From the NCBI RefSeq assembly GCF_016219575.1, contig NZ_JACRMG010000009.1, forward strand, positions 1,178,001 through 1,242,000: DNA of 64,000 nucleotides, given 5' to 3'. The stretch is from Bradyrhizobium sp. Its GTDB lineage: Bacteria; Pseudomonadota; Alphaproteobacteria; Rhizobiales; Xanthobacteraceae. Both the position numbers and the translations under genes were made by a program. The notes beneath the pieces are model-generated. The model had not been told where the DNA came from and made no database searches. It saw only the letters and a list, made by a program, of their open reading frames with translations. Shown piece after piece: positions 42,294 to 50,879 of this stretch; within the stretch, counting starts at the first letter, position 1; every line of letters starts with the position of its first letter.

Positions 42294-43201
42294 CAGATCG
42301 CGGGCCTCGAAATTGGAACGAACAGCTCCTTCCTCGGAACCGGCTCAATGTACATCGTGATCCCCTTCCGGCCGAGCGCGACCGCATGTTCGATGAAGGG
42401 TTTAGCATCGGCGGCCATCATCTTCAAATTGGAGAGTTTCGTGTCCGTGCAGATGTCGGGCCCGAAATGCCGCCGCAGCCGGTGCGGTCGTATATCTCCG
42501 CCGCGCTTGAGGAATTCGTGTTCGCCGGTCTCGCCGCTGGCGCGCTTCCAGCGGTAGCGGATCGTGCCGTTGAACACCCCGTGAAAGAAAGGAATCTCGT
42601 CATACAGCAGGCATTCCACCGCATGCAGCGGCGTCATGAAATTGAAGGTGGCGCCGAGCCCGAGCATGCGGGCATCCACATCCATCAGCCGGCAGAACGG
42701 CGAATCCTTGCCCCAGGTCAAGACGGTGCGGTGGTGATCCCGGACCAGGAAATCCGCGTTGGGGCCGATGGCGCAAACCGAGGACGTGAGATGGATGCTT
42801 CGCTGCACGCCCGGCACGCGGCGAAACACTTCGCACAACAGCCCGGTGTAGACCGGCGCGCGGTCGACCATAAACACCTTGCTCGCGTCATGATCGATCG
42901 GAAAGGCCGGCATCGCCAGCGTTCCCTCCGGGCCGATCAGATCGCGCAGGAGATCGATCACTTCGCTCGGCTTCATCGGAACGTTGAAGAATTCGTTCCA
43001 GGAGGACTGGACCCACAGCGTGCGGCCGCGGGTCACGCCGAGATCGATCAGGCGCTGGCGCAGCTCGGCCACCTCGACCGGGCGGCGATAGATCTTCTTG
43101 TCCAGCCACAGCCGCCGGGTGCGGACAAAGTCGCGCACATTGCCTTGCCCCAGCGCCTTCTGGGCAATGCGTTTGACGATGCTGCGAAGCGCGCTGGGCA
43201 T
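42293..43201 (-). CDS. AAC(3)-family N-acyltransferase-like protein
   Basis: 302 residues. The Antibiotic_NAT (aminoglycoside 3-N-acetyltransferase) fold is shown by LWVQSSWNEFF, GPEGTLAMPAFPID and RSIHLTSSVCAIGPNAD, where the family has its conserved His, followed by DSPFCRLMDVDARMLGLGATFNFMTPLHAVE. In surface-polysaccharide and secondary-metabolite loci such proteins acylate amino sugars rather than antibiotics. Position between MaoC-SDR and ACP, with the TGATG overlap to the ACP start, suggests that it transfers an acyl group carried by that ACP. Resistance is unlikely. GGGGATAG precedes ATG 43201. Confidence 0.85.
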   Translation of the reverse strand: MPSALRSIVKRIAQKALGQGNVRDFVRTRRLWLDKKIYRRPVEVAELRQRLIDLGVTRGRTLWVQSSWNEFFNVPMKPSEVIDLLRDLIGPEGTLAMPAFPIDHDASKVFMVDRAPVYTGLLCEVFRRVPGVQRSIHLTSSVCAIGPNADFLVRDHHRTVLTWGKDSPFCRLMDVDARMLGLGATFNFMTPLHAVECLLYDEIPFFHGVFNGTIRYRWKRASGETGEHEFLKRGGDIRPHRLRRHFGPDICTDTKLSNLKMMAADAKPFIEHAVALGRKGITMYIEPVPRKELFVPISRPAI

Positions 43202-43207
43202 GACCGG

Positions 43208-44665
43208 CTATCCCCGCGCGCCCTGCGTCGCCGGACGAGCGGCTTGCTGAACCTCGTGCACGATGGGCAAGAGCACGTCCAGCGCATCATGCGCGCTGGC
43301 AACGCCCACCGTCGCGGTCTGATCGGTCGCGATGCGCGGCAGGCGCCGCGAGATCGCGCGCACGCCGGGCATGAACGCGTTCAGCTGCTGCACGAGAGTC
43401 TCTCCCGCCGCCTTGGCCATGGCGTATTCGGCAATGCCGGCGGTTGCCGCGTCGAGCGCCGTGGTGGATGGATAGAACATGGCGACGCCGCCGGAATTCG
43501 CCTGTACGAGCGCGGAGCAGAGATCGAAGAATCCATCGACATAATAATCGAGGAAGACCCTCAGCTTCTCCGGCTCGAACAGCGCCGACTTGCGCTGGAA
43601 GATCTTTGCCGTGGCGAAATAGAAGCAGCTATCAACCGCACCGGCGCCGCCGAGCTGTGCGGCAGCCGGCCGGAGCGCATCATAGCAAATGACGTCGCAT
43701 GTTGCGCCGGCCTGGCGGATTTCGCCGGCGACCCTTTCCGCCTCCTGCCTGCCCTCGCGGAAGGTGATGACGGGATGACCACCGCCTGCCGCGACGATCT
43801 TGGCGGCGACCTCGCCGAGCCCTCGCGAGCCGCCGATGATGAGGGCGCGCTGTCCGGCAAACGGCTTTCCTGCGACGCGCATCGCGACCTTATCCATGTC
43901 CGCCTGCGCGGGCGGCTGCGGGCGCGCGAAGGCGTCAAGCCGGCCGGTCAGGCCGCTGCCGGCAACATCGATCTGCAGCGAACGGAAGCGTGCATCGGTC
44001 TTGTGGACGGCAAAACCGAGCGCATGTGTGCCATCGCTCGCGGCATCGCGGGTCACGTCGAGCCCGGCAAACAGCGAATGCAGACCCGGGCAGGCCATCC
44101 CGACGACCTGCGATGTCGCCATCAACGCGCCGACGGCCGCCGGACCTATGGCGCTGGAGAGACCCGGAAACAAGCGGCGGATTTCATCCTCGCTTGCAGC
44201 GGGTGCGACTGCGCCGCGTTGATCCGCCATTTGCGCGAATGGCGGATCGAGCGGCTCCGAAATAACGCGCGGCGCAGGCAGCGCGCTACCCACGGACGAT
44301 CCGGAGATCTTGCCGGGCCGAGACGACAACTTGATCGCGGCGATGACGGCGCCTGCGGCGATGACATCCAGATCGACCGAGGACTCGGTCCGGCTGCCGA
44401 TCCGCACCTCGGCGGTCTCGTCGAGAAACAACGGCTGGTGGAAGCGAACGCGGATGCTCCTGACATCGAAGCTTCCGGCGCGCAGCCAGGCCTCCAGCGC
44501 CCACAGTACGGTATGGATGCCGTGCACGACCGGCGCACCCATCTGGGTGCGGCGGGCGAAGCGGGCATCAAGATGCAGCGGATTGGAGTCGCCCGACGCC
44601 CGCGCGAATTGGCGCTGGTCGTCCAGCGTGAAGGCGCGGCTGGCGATGGCGGCACTAGAGGTCAT
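43208..44665 (-). CDS. MaoC-like hydratase fused to short-chain dehydrogenase
   Basis: 485 residues, two domains. The N-terminal hotdog domain (about 10-110) has FARASGDSNPLHLD with Asp26 and His31 of the R-specific enoyl hydratases, and MGAPVVHGIHTVLWALE. A middle region of unclear fold (about 130-270) follows. The C-terminal SDR domain (from about 288) has ALIIGGSRGLGEVAAK and the catalytic YAMAK pair, with FYPSTT giving the Ser. Such a fusion would dehydrate or hydrate and reduce a beta-substituted acyl thioester, as FabZ and FabG do separately, perhaps on the ACP of this operon. Its start overlaps the end of the ceramidase-like gene by 11 bases, and its stop is six bases from the acyltransferase start. 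Confidence 0.88.
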   Translation of the reverse strand: MTSSAAIASRAFTLDDQRQFARASGDSNPLHLDARFARRTQMGAPVVHGIHTVLWALEAWLRAGSFDVRSIRVRFHQPLFLDETAEVRIGSRTESSVDLDVIAAGAVIAAIKLSSRPGKISGSSVGSALPAPRVISEPLDPPFAQMADQRGAVAPAASEDEIRRLFPGLSSAIGPAAVGALMATSQVVGMACPGLHSLFAGLDVTRDAASDGTHALGFAVHKTDARFRSLQIDVAGSGLTGRLDAFARPQPPAQADMDKVAMRVAGKPFAGQRALIIGGSRGLGEVAAKIVAAGGGHPVITFREGRQEAERVAGEIRQAGATCDVICYDALRPAAAQLGGAGAVDSCFYFATAKIFQRKSALFEPEKLRVFLDYYVDGFFDLCSALVQANSGGVAMFYPSTTALDAATAGIAEYAMAKAAGETLVQQLNAFMPGVRAISRRLPRIATDQTATVGVASAHDALDVLLPIVHEVQQAARPATQGARG

Positions 44666-45953
44666 CGATGGCCCGCTTAGCACAGCCGACCACGGCGGTG
44701 GCTATCTTCCCGGCATCAAAGTTACCCGAAAGGCCGAACAGAGGCTGGAATCCCGTCACCTCATAGCCGCCCTCGCCGATCTGGCCGGGCGTGGGGAGAT
44801 AGCCGTAGAGCGCGCCGAGATAACCCGCATAGAGCCGCAGCCGCGCCTCACTGGCCGGCAGCGCGGAATCCAGGATGGCTTCCCATTCCACCGTAACCTC
44901 CGCGGACAGCGCGACGAGCTCGAACGCCTGGCCGAGCCGGAGCGCCTGAACGGTAAGCGGCTTGTCCGGGGCACTGCCGCGAAAGAACTCCGCCAGCGGA
45001 ATCTGTGCGGCGCCGGTCGAGAGGGTTGCGGGTATATCCGCCGACTCGGCCGGCTGCCCGGCAATCGCAGCAACGCCGGCGGCAAGGCCCTCGCTCCAGC
45101 GCACCCAGTCGCCGGCAACACGCGGGGGAAAGGCCGGCCCCGAGACCACCTTGCGAGCGAACCGGCGCAGCCGGCCGGCGAGACTTTCCTGCGTGCCCGT
45201 CCCGGCTATCCTCGGACCGATGTCGCCGCAAAATCCTTGCACGAACACACAAGGGATTTCACCGAACCGCCGGCGCAGCGCGCGCCGGACCGCGCCCGGA
45301 AAGTCGGCGCTGATGACATTGAGGGGAATGACTGCGGTCGCATGGCAGGTGTAGTGCCAGACGGCGGTGATCACCCTGTCATCGTCGACGCGGCGAAGCA
45401 GCAGCACCGTCGCCATCTCGTCAGTCGGCCCTTGCGGATCCGGCGCCATCACGGTGCTGGTGAGTTTGAAACCGTAGGTACGACCGACGGTAGGAAGCGG
45501 CCAGTAGCGGCGGCGGTTGACGGAATGGCTGAGGCGGCCGCGCTTGATCTCCACCCTGCTCTCGGCGGGCTGGTCCTGCAGCATCCGCCCGACGAGATTC
45601 TCGGAGGCCGCCACGAGATCGGCCACGAATTGCCCGTCGGGCACGCCGAGCGGCGCGCAGGCGCGATCGGTGGCCGGCGCAAAATGCGTATGCGATGCAA
45701 GCAGCATGATCTCGGCCGGTGCAAATCCATGCGGCGCGAGCCGGGCATGAATCGCCTGCTGCAGTTCGGTCCCGACGATCATCAGATCGAAGCTGAAGAT
45801 CAGGCAGCGCCGCCCGCCCGCCTCCAGCAGCACCGCCGAAACCTCGATGGGGTCGAGGACGGTAGAGACCGCCTCCCGGCGCGCCGCGTAACCGGCCAGC
45901 CGCACCGGCCGGTCGCGCGGGGTAACGTCGCATGATGCGGCTCGTGCAAACAT
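44655..45953 (-). CDS. neutral/alkaline ceramidase-like hydrolase without the catalytic serine
   Basis: 432 residues. The family is recognised from FARAASCDVTPRDRPVRLAGYA at the N-terminus, LLASHTHFAPA (His88, His90, zinc ligands), VWHYTCHATAVIPLNVISADFPGA (about 198-221) and VFVQGFCGDIGPRI (about 237-249). In neutral ceramidases the last motif reads GDVSPN with the nucleophilic Ser; here that position is Gly246, so classical ceramide hydrolysis is doubtful. There is no signal peptide, so it is probably cytoplasmic. It is the first gene of the five-gene operon, and its product may handle an amide or acyl-glycan intermediate. It lies 138 bases from tRNA-Pro. Confidence 0.82.
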   Translation of the reverse strand: MFARAASCDVTPRDRPVRLAGYAARREAVSTVLDPIEVSAVLLEAGGRRCLIFSFDLMIVGTELQQAIHARLAPHGFAPAEIMLLASHTHFAPATDRACAPLGVPDGQFVADLVAASENLVGRMLQDQPAESRVEIKRGRLSHSVNRRRYWPLPTVGRTYGFKLTSTVMAPDPQGPTDEMATVLLLRRVDDDRVITAVWHYTCHATAVIPLNVISADFPGAVRRALRRRFGEIPCVFVQGFCGDIGPRIAGTGTQESLAGRLRRFARKVVSGPAFPPRVAGDWVRWSEGLAAGVAAIAGQPAESADIPATLSTGAAQIPLAEFFRGSAPDKPLTVQALRLGQAFELVALSAEVTVEWEAILDSALPASEARLRLYAGYLGALYGYLPTPGQIGEGGYEVTGFQPLFGLSGNFDAGKIATAVVGCAKRAIDDL

Positions 45954-46092
45954 GGATCAGGTGCTCCCGCCCAACCGCTGCGCCTTACGAAATGGAGCCC
46001 TGGACGGAGTGGCACTGTGGGAAATGGTGCCTCAAAAATGCTTCCCTTGATGCACCGGTCGGAAGCGGCAAGGCCATAACCCGTTGATTTGA

Positions 46093-46170
46093 TGGTCGGA
46101 GCGAGAGGATTTGAACCTCCGACCCCTAGTCTCCCAGACTAGTGCGCTAACCGGGCTGCGCCACGCTCCG
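46093..46170 (-). tRNA. tRNA-Pro (anticodon GGG)
   Basis: Read on the minus strand, CGGAGCG (46170-46164) pairs with CGCTCCG (46103-46097). The anticodon stem CTAGT/ACTAG encloses the loop CTGGGAG with anticodon GGG (reads CCC). The T-arm contains GGAGGTTCAAATCCTC. The discriminator base A is followed by an encoded CCA (46095-46093). The 3' end faces the ACP operon. Confidence 0.95.
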
Positions 46171-46270
46171 ATGCCGTTCCCTTAGCGTTCATCGCTGCCC
46201 GGCGCAAGGAGTCCAATAAGGAGCCCGATACGGCCCCGCGGGCCTACCCTTGCGGCTGTTCCGCCCCAGG

Positions 46271-46831
46271 TCAGCCTTCCCTGAGCGCCGAATCGAGCAA
46301 TTGCCGGGCGGCGAGCAAATCCTGCAGCACGCCTTCCAGGCGGGCGCGATCGACCGCACGGGCGGCAGCGGCCGCCGGTTCCGGCAGGTTCTTCGCGATG
46401 CCGTCCTCGTCGAGCTCGAGGAAGCGGAAATCGATGCCGTCGTCGGCGCCCTCGTAATCCTCGTCGTCGCCCTCGAAGGAGGAGGCCGGCGCCTCGGCAT
46501 CCTCCTCGGCCATGGTCTGCTCGAGCGTCTTCTCCACCGCGCCGAAGGAGGCCGCGACCGAGGAATCCGCAAGCCCCTGCACCGCCTTGACGCCATGCTC
46601 CTTGAGGATGCGCTGCACACCGCGGATGGTATAGCCCTCGCCGTACAGCAGACGGCGGATGCCCTTGAGCAGATCGACATCGTCGGGGCGATAATAGCGG
46701 CGACCGCCGCTTCGCTTCATCGGCTTGATCTGCGCGAACCGGGTCTCCCAGAAACGCAGCACGTGCTGGGGAATGTCGAGTTCGTCCGCGACTTCACTAA
46801 TGGTTCGGAACGCATCCGGCGCCTTGTCCAA
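46271..46831 (-). CDS. MerR family transcriptional regulator
   Basis: 186 residues. The N-terminal MerR helix-turn-helix [25 protein letters not shown] and wing [39 protein letters not shown] are standard. The C-terminal effector part is acidic (about 110-150) with no metal-binding Cys motif, so the signal is unknown. The start is a TTG at 46831 with AAGGAG six bases upstream and no in-frame ATG nearby, so TTG is well supported. It is downstream of ihfA, separated by 35 bases, in an order conserved in many alphaproteobacteria. Confidence 0.9.
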   Translation of the reverse strand: MDKAPDAFRTISEVADELDIPQHVLRFWETRFAQIKPMKRSGGRRYYRPDDVDLLKGIRRLLYGEGYTIRGVQRILKEHGVKAVQGLADSSVAASFGAVEKTLEQTMAEEDAEAPASSFEGDDEDYEGADDGIDFRFLELDEDGIAKNLPEPAAAAARAVDRARLEGVLQDLLAARQLLDSALREG

Positions 46832-46866
46832 ATGCCCGCTCCTTTCCGCTCATCTCTTATTGAGCG

Positions 46867-47199
46867 CTAATCGCCCTTGCCGTCGCCATTGGTGGGCGCA
46901 TGCCCGTTGATACGCTGCTTCAGAATCGCCGACGGCTTGAACACCATCACACGACGCGGCGAGATCGGTACTTCGGTGCCGGTCTTCGGATTGCGTCCGA
47001 TACGCTGACCCTTCTTGCGCACCATGAAGGAACCGAACGACGAAAGCTTCACCGTCTCGCCCTTCTCCAGGCAATCGGTGATCTCTTTCAAAACCAGTTC
47101 GACGAACGCCGACGACTCCGTGCGCGACAGGCCCACCTTCTGATAGACCGCCTCGCACAGATCGACGCGTGTAACTGTCTTGCCTGTTCCCGTGGTCAT
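46867..47199 (-). CDS. ihfA: integration host factor alpha subunit
   Basis: 110 residues. The IHF/HU fold is shown by [34 protein letters not shown], then [41 protein letters not shown], with the conserved RNPKTG arm and its Pro that kinks DNA. A basic/acidic C-terminal tail ([11 protein letters not shown]) is typical for rhizobial IhfA. IHF alpha works with IhfB, which is not in this window. A start at 47226 is also open, but [11 protein letters not shown] at 47199 is the family start. Confidence 0.96.
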   Translation of the reverse strand: MTTGTGKTVTRVDLCEAVYQKVGLSRTESSAFVELVLKEITDCLEKGETVKLSSFGSFMVRKKGQRIGRNPKTGTEVPISPRRVMVFKPSAILKQRINGHAPTNGDGKGD

Positions 47200-47332
47200 C
47201 GCCTGCCCCGCACTCTCGGCGAACAAATTTGTTCCCAGAAATTAGGAGGTTAGCAAACCACGGTCAACAGCGAGCATCATGCAAGAGCATGAAAAGACGC
47301 TTATAATTCGCGTTGAATTCTTTATGCCACAC

Positions 47333-48310
47333 TTACCAGCGGACCAGCGCCGAGCCCCAGGTGAAGCCGCCACCCATGGCTTCCAGCATCAACAGGTCGC
47401 CTTTCTTGACGCGGCCGTCCCTCACCGCAACGCACAGCGCCAGCGGGATCGACGCTGCCGACGTGTTCCCGTGCATGTCCACGGTCAGCACCACCTTCTG
47501 CGGCGCAATATGCAGCTTGTGCGCGGAAGCATCGATGATTCGCTTGTTGGCCTGGTGCGGAATGAACCAGTCGATGTCCTCCGCGCTGGTTCCCGTGGCC
47601 TTGAAGGCGTCGATGATCACGTCTGTGATCATGCCGACCGCATGCTTGAAGACCTCGCGGCCTTCCATGCGCAGATGGCCAACGGTCCTGGTCGAGCCAG
47701 GCCCACCATCGACATAAAGCTTCGATTTGTGCCGGCCGTCGGAGCGAAGATGCGTGGTCAGGATGCCGCGGTCGGAGGTCGTGCCGGGCTGTTCCTGCGC
47801 CTCCAGCACCACCGCACCGGCGCCGTCGCCGAACAGCACGCAGGTGGTGCGGTCCTCCCAGTCGAGGATACGCGAAAAGGTCTCGGCGCCGATCACCAGG
47901 GCACGCTTGCAGGCGCCGCTGCGCAGGAAATTGTCGGCGGTCGCGAGCGCAAAGATGAAGCCGGAGCAGACCGCCTGCAGGTCGAAGGCCGCGCCATGGT
48001 GAATGTTCAGTCCGTTCTGGATCGCCACGGCCGTAGCCGGAAAGGTGTTGTCCGGCGTCGAGGTCGCCACCACGATCAGGTCTATCGATTGGGCATCGAC
48101 GCCGGCATCGGCCAGCGCCGCGCGCGCGGCATTGAGGCCGAGATGCGAGGTGAATTCGTCATCGGCCGCAACGTGGCGCTGCCGGATGCCGGTGCGCTGC
48201 ACGATCCAGTCGTCGGAAGTGTCAATTCGTGCCGCCAGTTCGGCATTGGTCAGCACCTTCTGCGGCAGATAGGAACCGCAGCCGAGCACGACCGAACGTA
48301 TCGCAGTCAC
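47333..48310 (-). CDS. fabH: beta-ketoacyl-ACP synthase III
   Basis: 325 residues. FabH starts fatty-acid synthesis by condensing acetyl-CoA with malonyl-ACP. Catalytic Cys is in [13 protein letters not shown], His in [10 protein letters not shown] and Asn in [12 protein letters not shown], so the Cys-His-Asn triad is complete. The start is GTG at 48310, overlapping the plsX stop in GTGA, so translation is coupled. [22 protein letters not shown] is the usual N-terminus. It is followed by ihfA on the same strand, 133 bases away. Confidence 0.97.
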   Translation of the reverse strand: MTAIRSVVLGCGSYLPQKVLTNAELAARIDTSDDWIVQRTGIRQRHVAADDEFTSHLGLNAARAALADAGVDAQSIDLIVVATSTPDNTFPATAVAIQNGLNIHHGAAFDLQAVCSGFIFALATADNFLRSGACKRALVIGAETFSRILDWEDRTTCVLFGDGAGAVVLEAQEQPGTTSDRGILTTHLRSDGRHKSKLYVDGGPGSTRTVGHLRMEGREVFKHAVGMITDVIIDAFKATGTSAEDIDWFIPHQANKRIIDASAHKLHIAPQKVVLTVDMHGNTSAASIPLALCVAVRDGRVKKGDLLMLEAMGGGFTWGSALVRW

Positions 48311-49368
48311 GAAACAGCCTCCTGTGCGGTCTGCGCCTGGGCCAGCGCGCCGCCGTCACGATTAAGCATGCGGTTGATCTTGGTGAGGAGATCGTAGTGG
48401 ACCGTCTCATAGCCAACATCGACGGCATAGGCAAAGCCTTCGGCGCTGACTCCGCCATGGCTCTTCACCACCACCCCCTTGAGACCCAGCAGCACCCCGC
48501 CATTGGACTTGTTGGGATCGAGCTTGTCCCGCAGTTCCTTGAAGGCGCTGCGGGCAAGGAGATAGCCGATCCGGGTAAGCCAGGTCCGCGACAGCGCCAC
48601 GCGCAGCAACTCGCTCATCTGGCGCGCGGTTCCCTCGGCCGCCTTGAGCGCGATATTGCCGGAAAACCCCTCGGATACGATCACGTCGGCTGCCCCCTTG
48701 CCGATGCCGTCGCCCTCGACGAAACCGACATATTCGAGCTGCGGCAGGTTCAGCGTGCGAAGCAGTTCCGCGGCCTCGCGGATCTCCTCGTGGCCCTTGA
48801 TCTCCTCGACCCCGATATTGAGCAGCCCCACCGTCGGCCGCTCCTTTTCGAACAGCACGCTCGCCATCGCGGAGCCCATCACGGCGAGCGCAACCAGATG
48901 GTGGGCGTCGCCCCCGATGGTGGCGCCGAGATCGAGCACGATGGAGTCGCCGCGCGCGGTCGGCCAGACCGCGGCGATCGCGGGGCGGTCGATGCCCGGC
49001 AGCGTACGCAGGCAGAAGCGAGCCATCGCCATCAGCGCGCCGGTGTTGCCGGCGGAGACCGCGACGTCTGCCTCGCCTTTCCTGACCGCGTCGATCGCGA
49101 GCCACATCGATGAGGTCTTGCGGCCGCGGCGCAAGGCCTGGCTCGGCTTGTCGTCCATGCCGACCGCCACGTCGGTGTGGATGACGCGGGAGACCTTCTT
49201 TAGCGCGGGATGTTTTTCGAGCTCGGGATCGATACTTGCGCGGTCGCCGAACAGGAGAAATTCCGTGCCGGGATGCCGGGTCAGTGAAATCGCGGCGCCG
49301 GGAATGACGACCGAAGCGCCGACATCGCCACCCATGGCGTCAAGCGCAATTCGAACCTTCTGAGGCAT
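48307..49368 (-). CDS. plsX: phosphate acyltransferase PlsX
   Basis: 353 residues. PlsX converts acyl-ACP and phosphate to acyl-phosphate for phospholipid synthesis with PlsY. Motifs are [22 protein letters not shown] at the N-terminus, [14 protein letters not shown] and [11 protein letters not shown] in the centre, and [30 protein letters not shown] toward the C-terminus. It is upstream of fabH with a GTGA overlap, as in most proteobacteria. ATG 49368 is chosen on the family start [15 protein letters not shown]. The spacer upstream contains an AT-rich palindrome that may carry the promoter. Confidence 0.97.
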   Translation of the reverse strand: MPQKVRIALDAMGGDVGASVVIPGAAISLTRHPGTEFLLFGDRASIDPELEKHPALKKVSRVIHTDVAVGMDDKPSQALRRGRKTSSMWLAIDAVRKGEADVAVSAGNTGALMAMARFCLRTLPGIDRPAIAAVWPTARGDSIVLDLGATIGGDAHHLVALAVMGSAMASVLFEKERPTVGLLNIGVEEIKGHEEIREAAELLRTLNLPQLEYVGFVEGDGIGKGAADVIVSEGFSGNIALKAAEGTARQMSELLRVALSRTWLTRIGYLLARSAFKELRDKLDPNKSNGGVLLGLKGVVVKSHGGVSAEGFAYAVDVGYETVHYDLLTKINRMLNRDGGALAQAQTAQEAVS

Positions 49369-49580
49369 GAACGTCCCGGAAACCTGATCTCTGGTGGTGC
49401 TGAAGTTCGGCCGCACAGAGGAAGCCGTCGGCGGATAGTGGCGCGACCAAGCGCTGCGTCCCGGCCGGGGCGCGACAATAGCGTTTCCCGGCTCCGACAC
49501 AACCTCTTGACCGCCGCCTTCGCAAATAGGCCGCGCCGGCGCGGAGATTCGCATAGATAGAGAATTATCCTTTATAAATC

Positions 49581-49597
49581 AATCTATTAGATAGATT
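49581..49597. promoter_or_regulatory. AT-rich palindrome upstream of plsX
   Basis: AATCTAT-TAG-ATAGATT is a perfect seven-base inverted repeat in a strongly AT-rich patch (about 49550-49605) of the 292-base spacer between plsX and the DUF177 gene. The patch may hold the promoter of plsX-fabH-ihfA or a binding site for a regulator; no other gene is visible in this spacer. Confidence 0.4.
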
Positions 49598-49660
49598 TGT
49601 TGAACAGATGGCAGAGACCGTTGCCGTGGAAAGCGAGCGCGCCACGGGAGATGCTGCCGT

Positions 49661-50230
49661 CTACTTGCCTTTCGGCTTCCGCTTCGCCTTCGGCTTGGCC
49701 TTGAGTGCCTTCAGCGCGGCGAAGGGATGGTCCTCCGGGTCAGGCGGCGCGACCTCGAGATCGAACACGGCATCCGCCTTGCGCGGATAGGGATCGATAC
49801 CGAGGAACAGCGCGTCGGTGGCAAGCCGGCCGAGATCGATCGCGCCGCCCTCGATCGGCTCGGGCGGATCGATATCGTCGTGGGCCGCCGCTTCGTCGGC
49901 GAGATCGGCAAGCGCTGGAACTTGCTCCGGCGGCGCAAACATCAGATCGATCGACTCCTCGACGTCGGTCTCGATCGGATCGAGTGTCACCACGCAGGTC
50001 TGCCCGATCCGTGCGCGAACATTTCCGGCCACGTGGAAGCGCCCGCCGCTCTTCGGCGTAACGTCGAAGGATGCGTGCGCGAAAACCACCTCGCGCAAGC
50101 CGCCGATCTCGGCGATCGCCTTGCGCTGGGCTTCGTCCGCGTCGAGTTCGCGATGCAACCCACGCTCGGGAACCTGCGCGAGGGTAACCGGTGAGCGCCA
50201 GGGATCGGGCCTGTCCTGCCGGTTGCTCAC
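49661..50230 (-). CDS. DUF177 (YceD) family protein
   Basis: 189 residues. DUF177 proteins are linked to ribosomal RNA accumulation and often sit near rpmF, though rpmF is not adjacent here. Recognised by GRFHVAGNVRARIGQTCVVTLDPIETDVEESIDLMFAP, the Cys-containing core, and DLGRLATDALFLGIDPYPRK; the tail is a basic stretch (KAKPKAKRKPKGK) that likely contacts RNA. The start is GTG at 50230 and overlaps the stop of the upstream chaperone gene (GTGA), so both are coupled. It runs with the chaperone gene as a two-gene unit. Confidence 0.92.
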   Translation of the reverse strand: MSNRQDRPDPWRSPVTLAQVPERGLHRELDADEAQRKAIAEIGGLREVVFAHASFDVTPKSGGRFHVAGNVRARIGQTCVVTLDPIETDVEESIDLMFAPPEQVPALADLADEAAAHDDIDPPEPIEGGAIDLGRLATDALFLGIDPYPRKADAVFDLEVAPPDPEDHPFAALKALKAKPKAKRKPKGK

Positions 50231-50775
50231 TGCGGCCTCGCCTGTTCGGGGAGCGGAAACTGCCAGCCGCCATTGAGCAGCGCGGCGTCATCCAGTTGGG
50301 CCAGCATTGCCATCGCGGTTCCGGCGTAGGCCGCAAGCTCGCTGGCCTTTTCCAGATTCGCACCGTTGAGGACGTTCTTGCAGATCGCCCCGGCGAGCGC
50401 CTCGCTTCCCTCGGTCAGGGCCATGTCATAGGCGGCGGTGCGGCCATAGAAGGCCTCGCCGAAGGCCTGCATCCGCTTCGGGACAGCAAGGTCGCCGACC
50501 CCCATTTCGCGCAGATTGTCGTCCATATCGTTGCAGAAATGGTCAAACAGGGCCTGTGACAGGACCGTTCCGGACCCAACCGATTTCAGGCGGCGCAGGA
50601 CCAGCCACAAGTGCAGCAGAACCAGGTCGAAACGACCGTTAACCGTATCGGGCACGCCCAAGTCCCGGTAAAATAAGGGTTCTCGCGCTTGCGTCACGAT
50701 CATGCCATAGATGGCCTCGATGGTGCCGGGCGGGGCAAGCCGGGGTTTCCTGAACTGATTGAACGGCCAGAGCAT
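50227..50775 (-). CDS. ubiquinol-cytochrome c chaperone family protein
   Basis: 182 residues. The family (CBP3/UQCC1-like) helps assemble the cytochrome bc1 complex. Typical features are IEAIYGMIVTQAREPLFYRDLGVPDTVNGRFDLVLLHLWLVLRRL, FDHFCNDMDDNLREMGVGDLAVPKRM and FYGRTAAYDMAL. The start MLWPFNQF at ATG 50775 is the family N-terminus; a longer frame upstream overlaps the divergent bamE leader. The bc1 operon (fbc genes) is not in the window. It is divergent from bamE, 104 bases between the starts. Confidence 0.93.
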   Translation of the reverse strand: MLWPFNQFRKPRLAPPGTIEAIYGMIVTQAREPLFYRDLGVPDTVNGRFDLVLLHLWLVLRRLKSVGSGTVLSQALFDHFCNDMDDNLREMGVGDLAVPKRMQAFGEAFYGRTAAYDMALTEGSEALAGAICKNVLNGANLEKASELAAYAGTAMAMLAQLDDAALLNGGWQFPLPEQARPQ

Positions 50776-50879
50776 TGTGGGTTCCGCGCGCGGGACCAGG
50801 CCCGCTCTTGTTGCAATCTCCAGCCCAGCCCGGTACGTCAACGCCTCGCTGGAGGCAAGGGGACGGGACTATTCCGATA

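Noticed and set aside
42293..43201. Aminoglycoside resistance gene
   Set aside because: The AAC(3) fold is present, but the coupled ACP and acyl-thioester genes point to a biosynthetic acyltransferase; nothing supports an antibiotic substrate.
42260..44680. Long + strand frame opposite the ACP operon genes
   Set aside because: It runs across three well-supported minus-strand genes and has the arginine/histidine-rich composition of a shadow frame.
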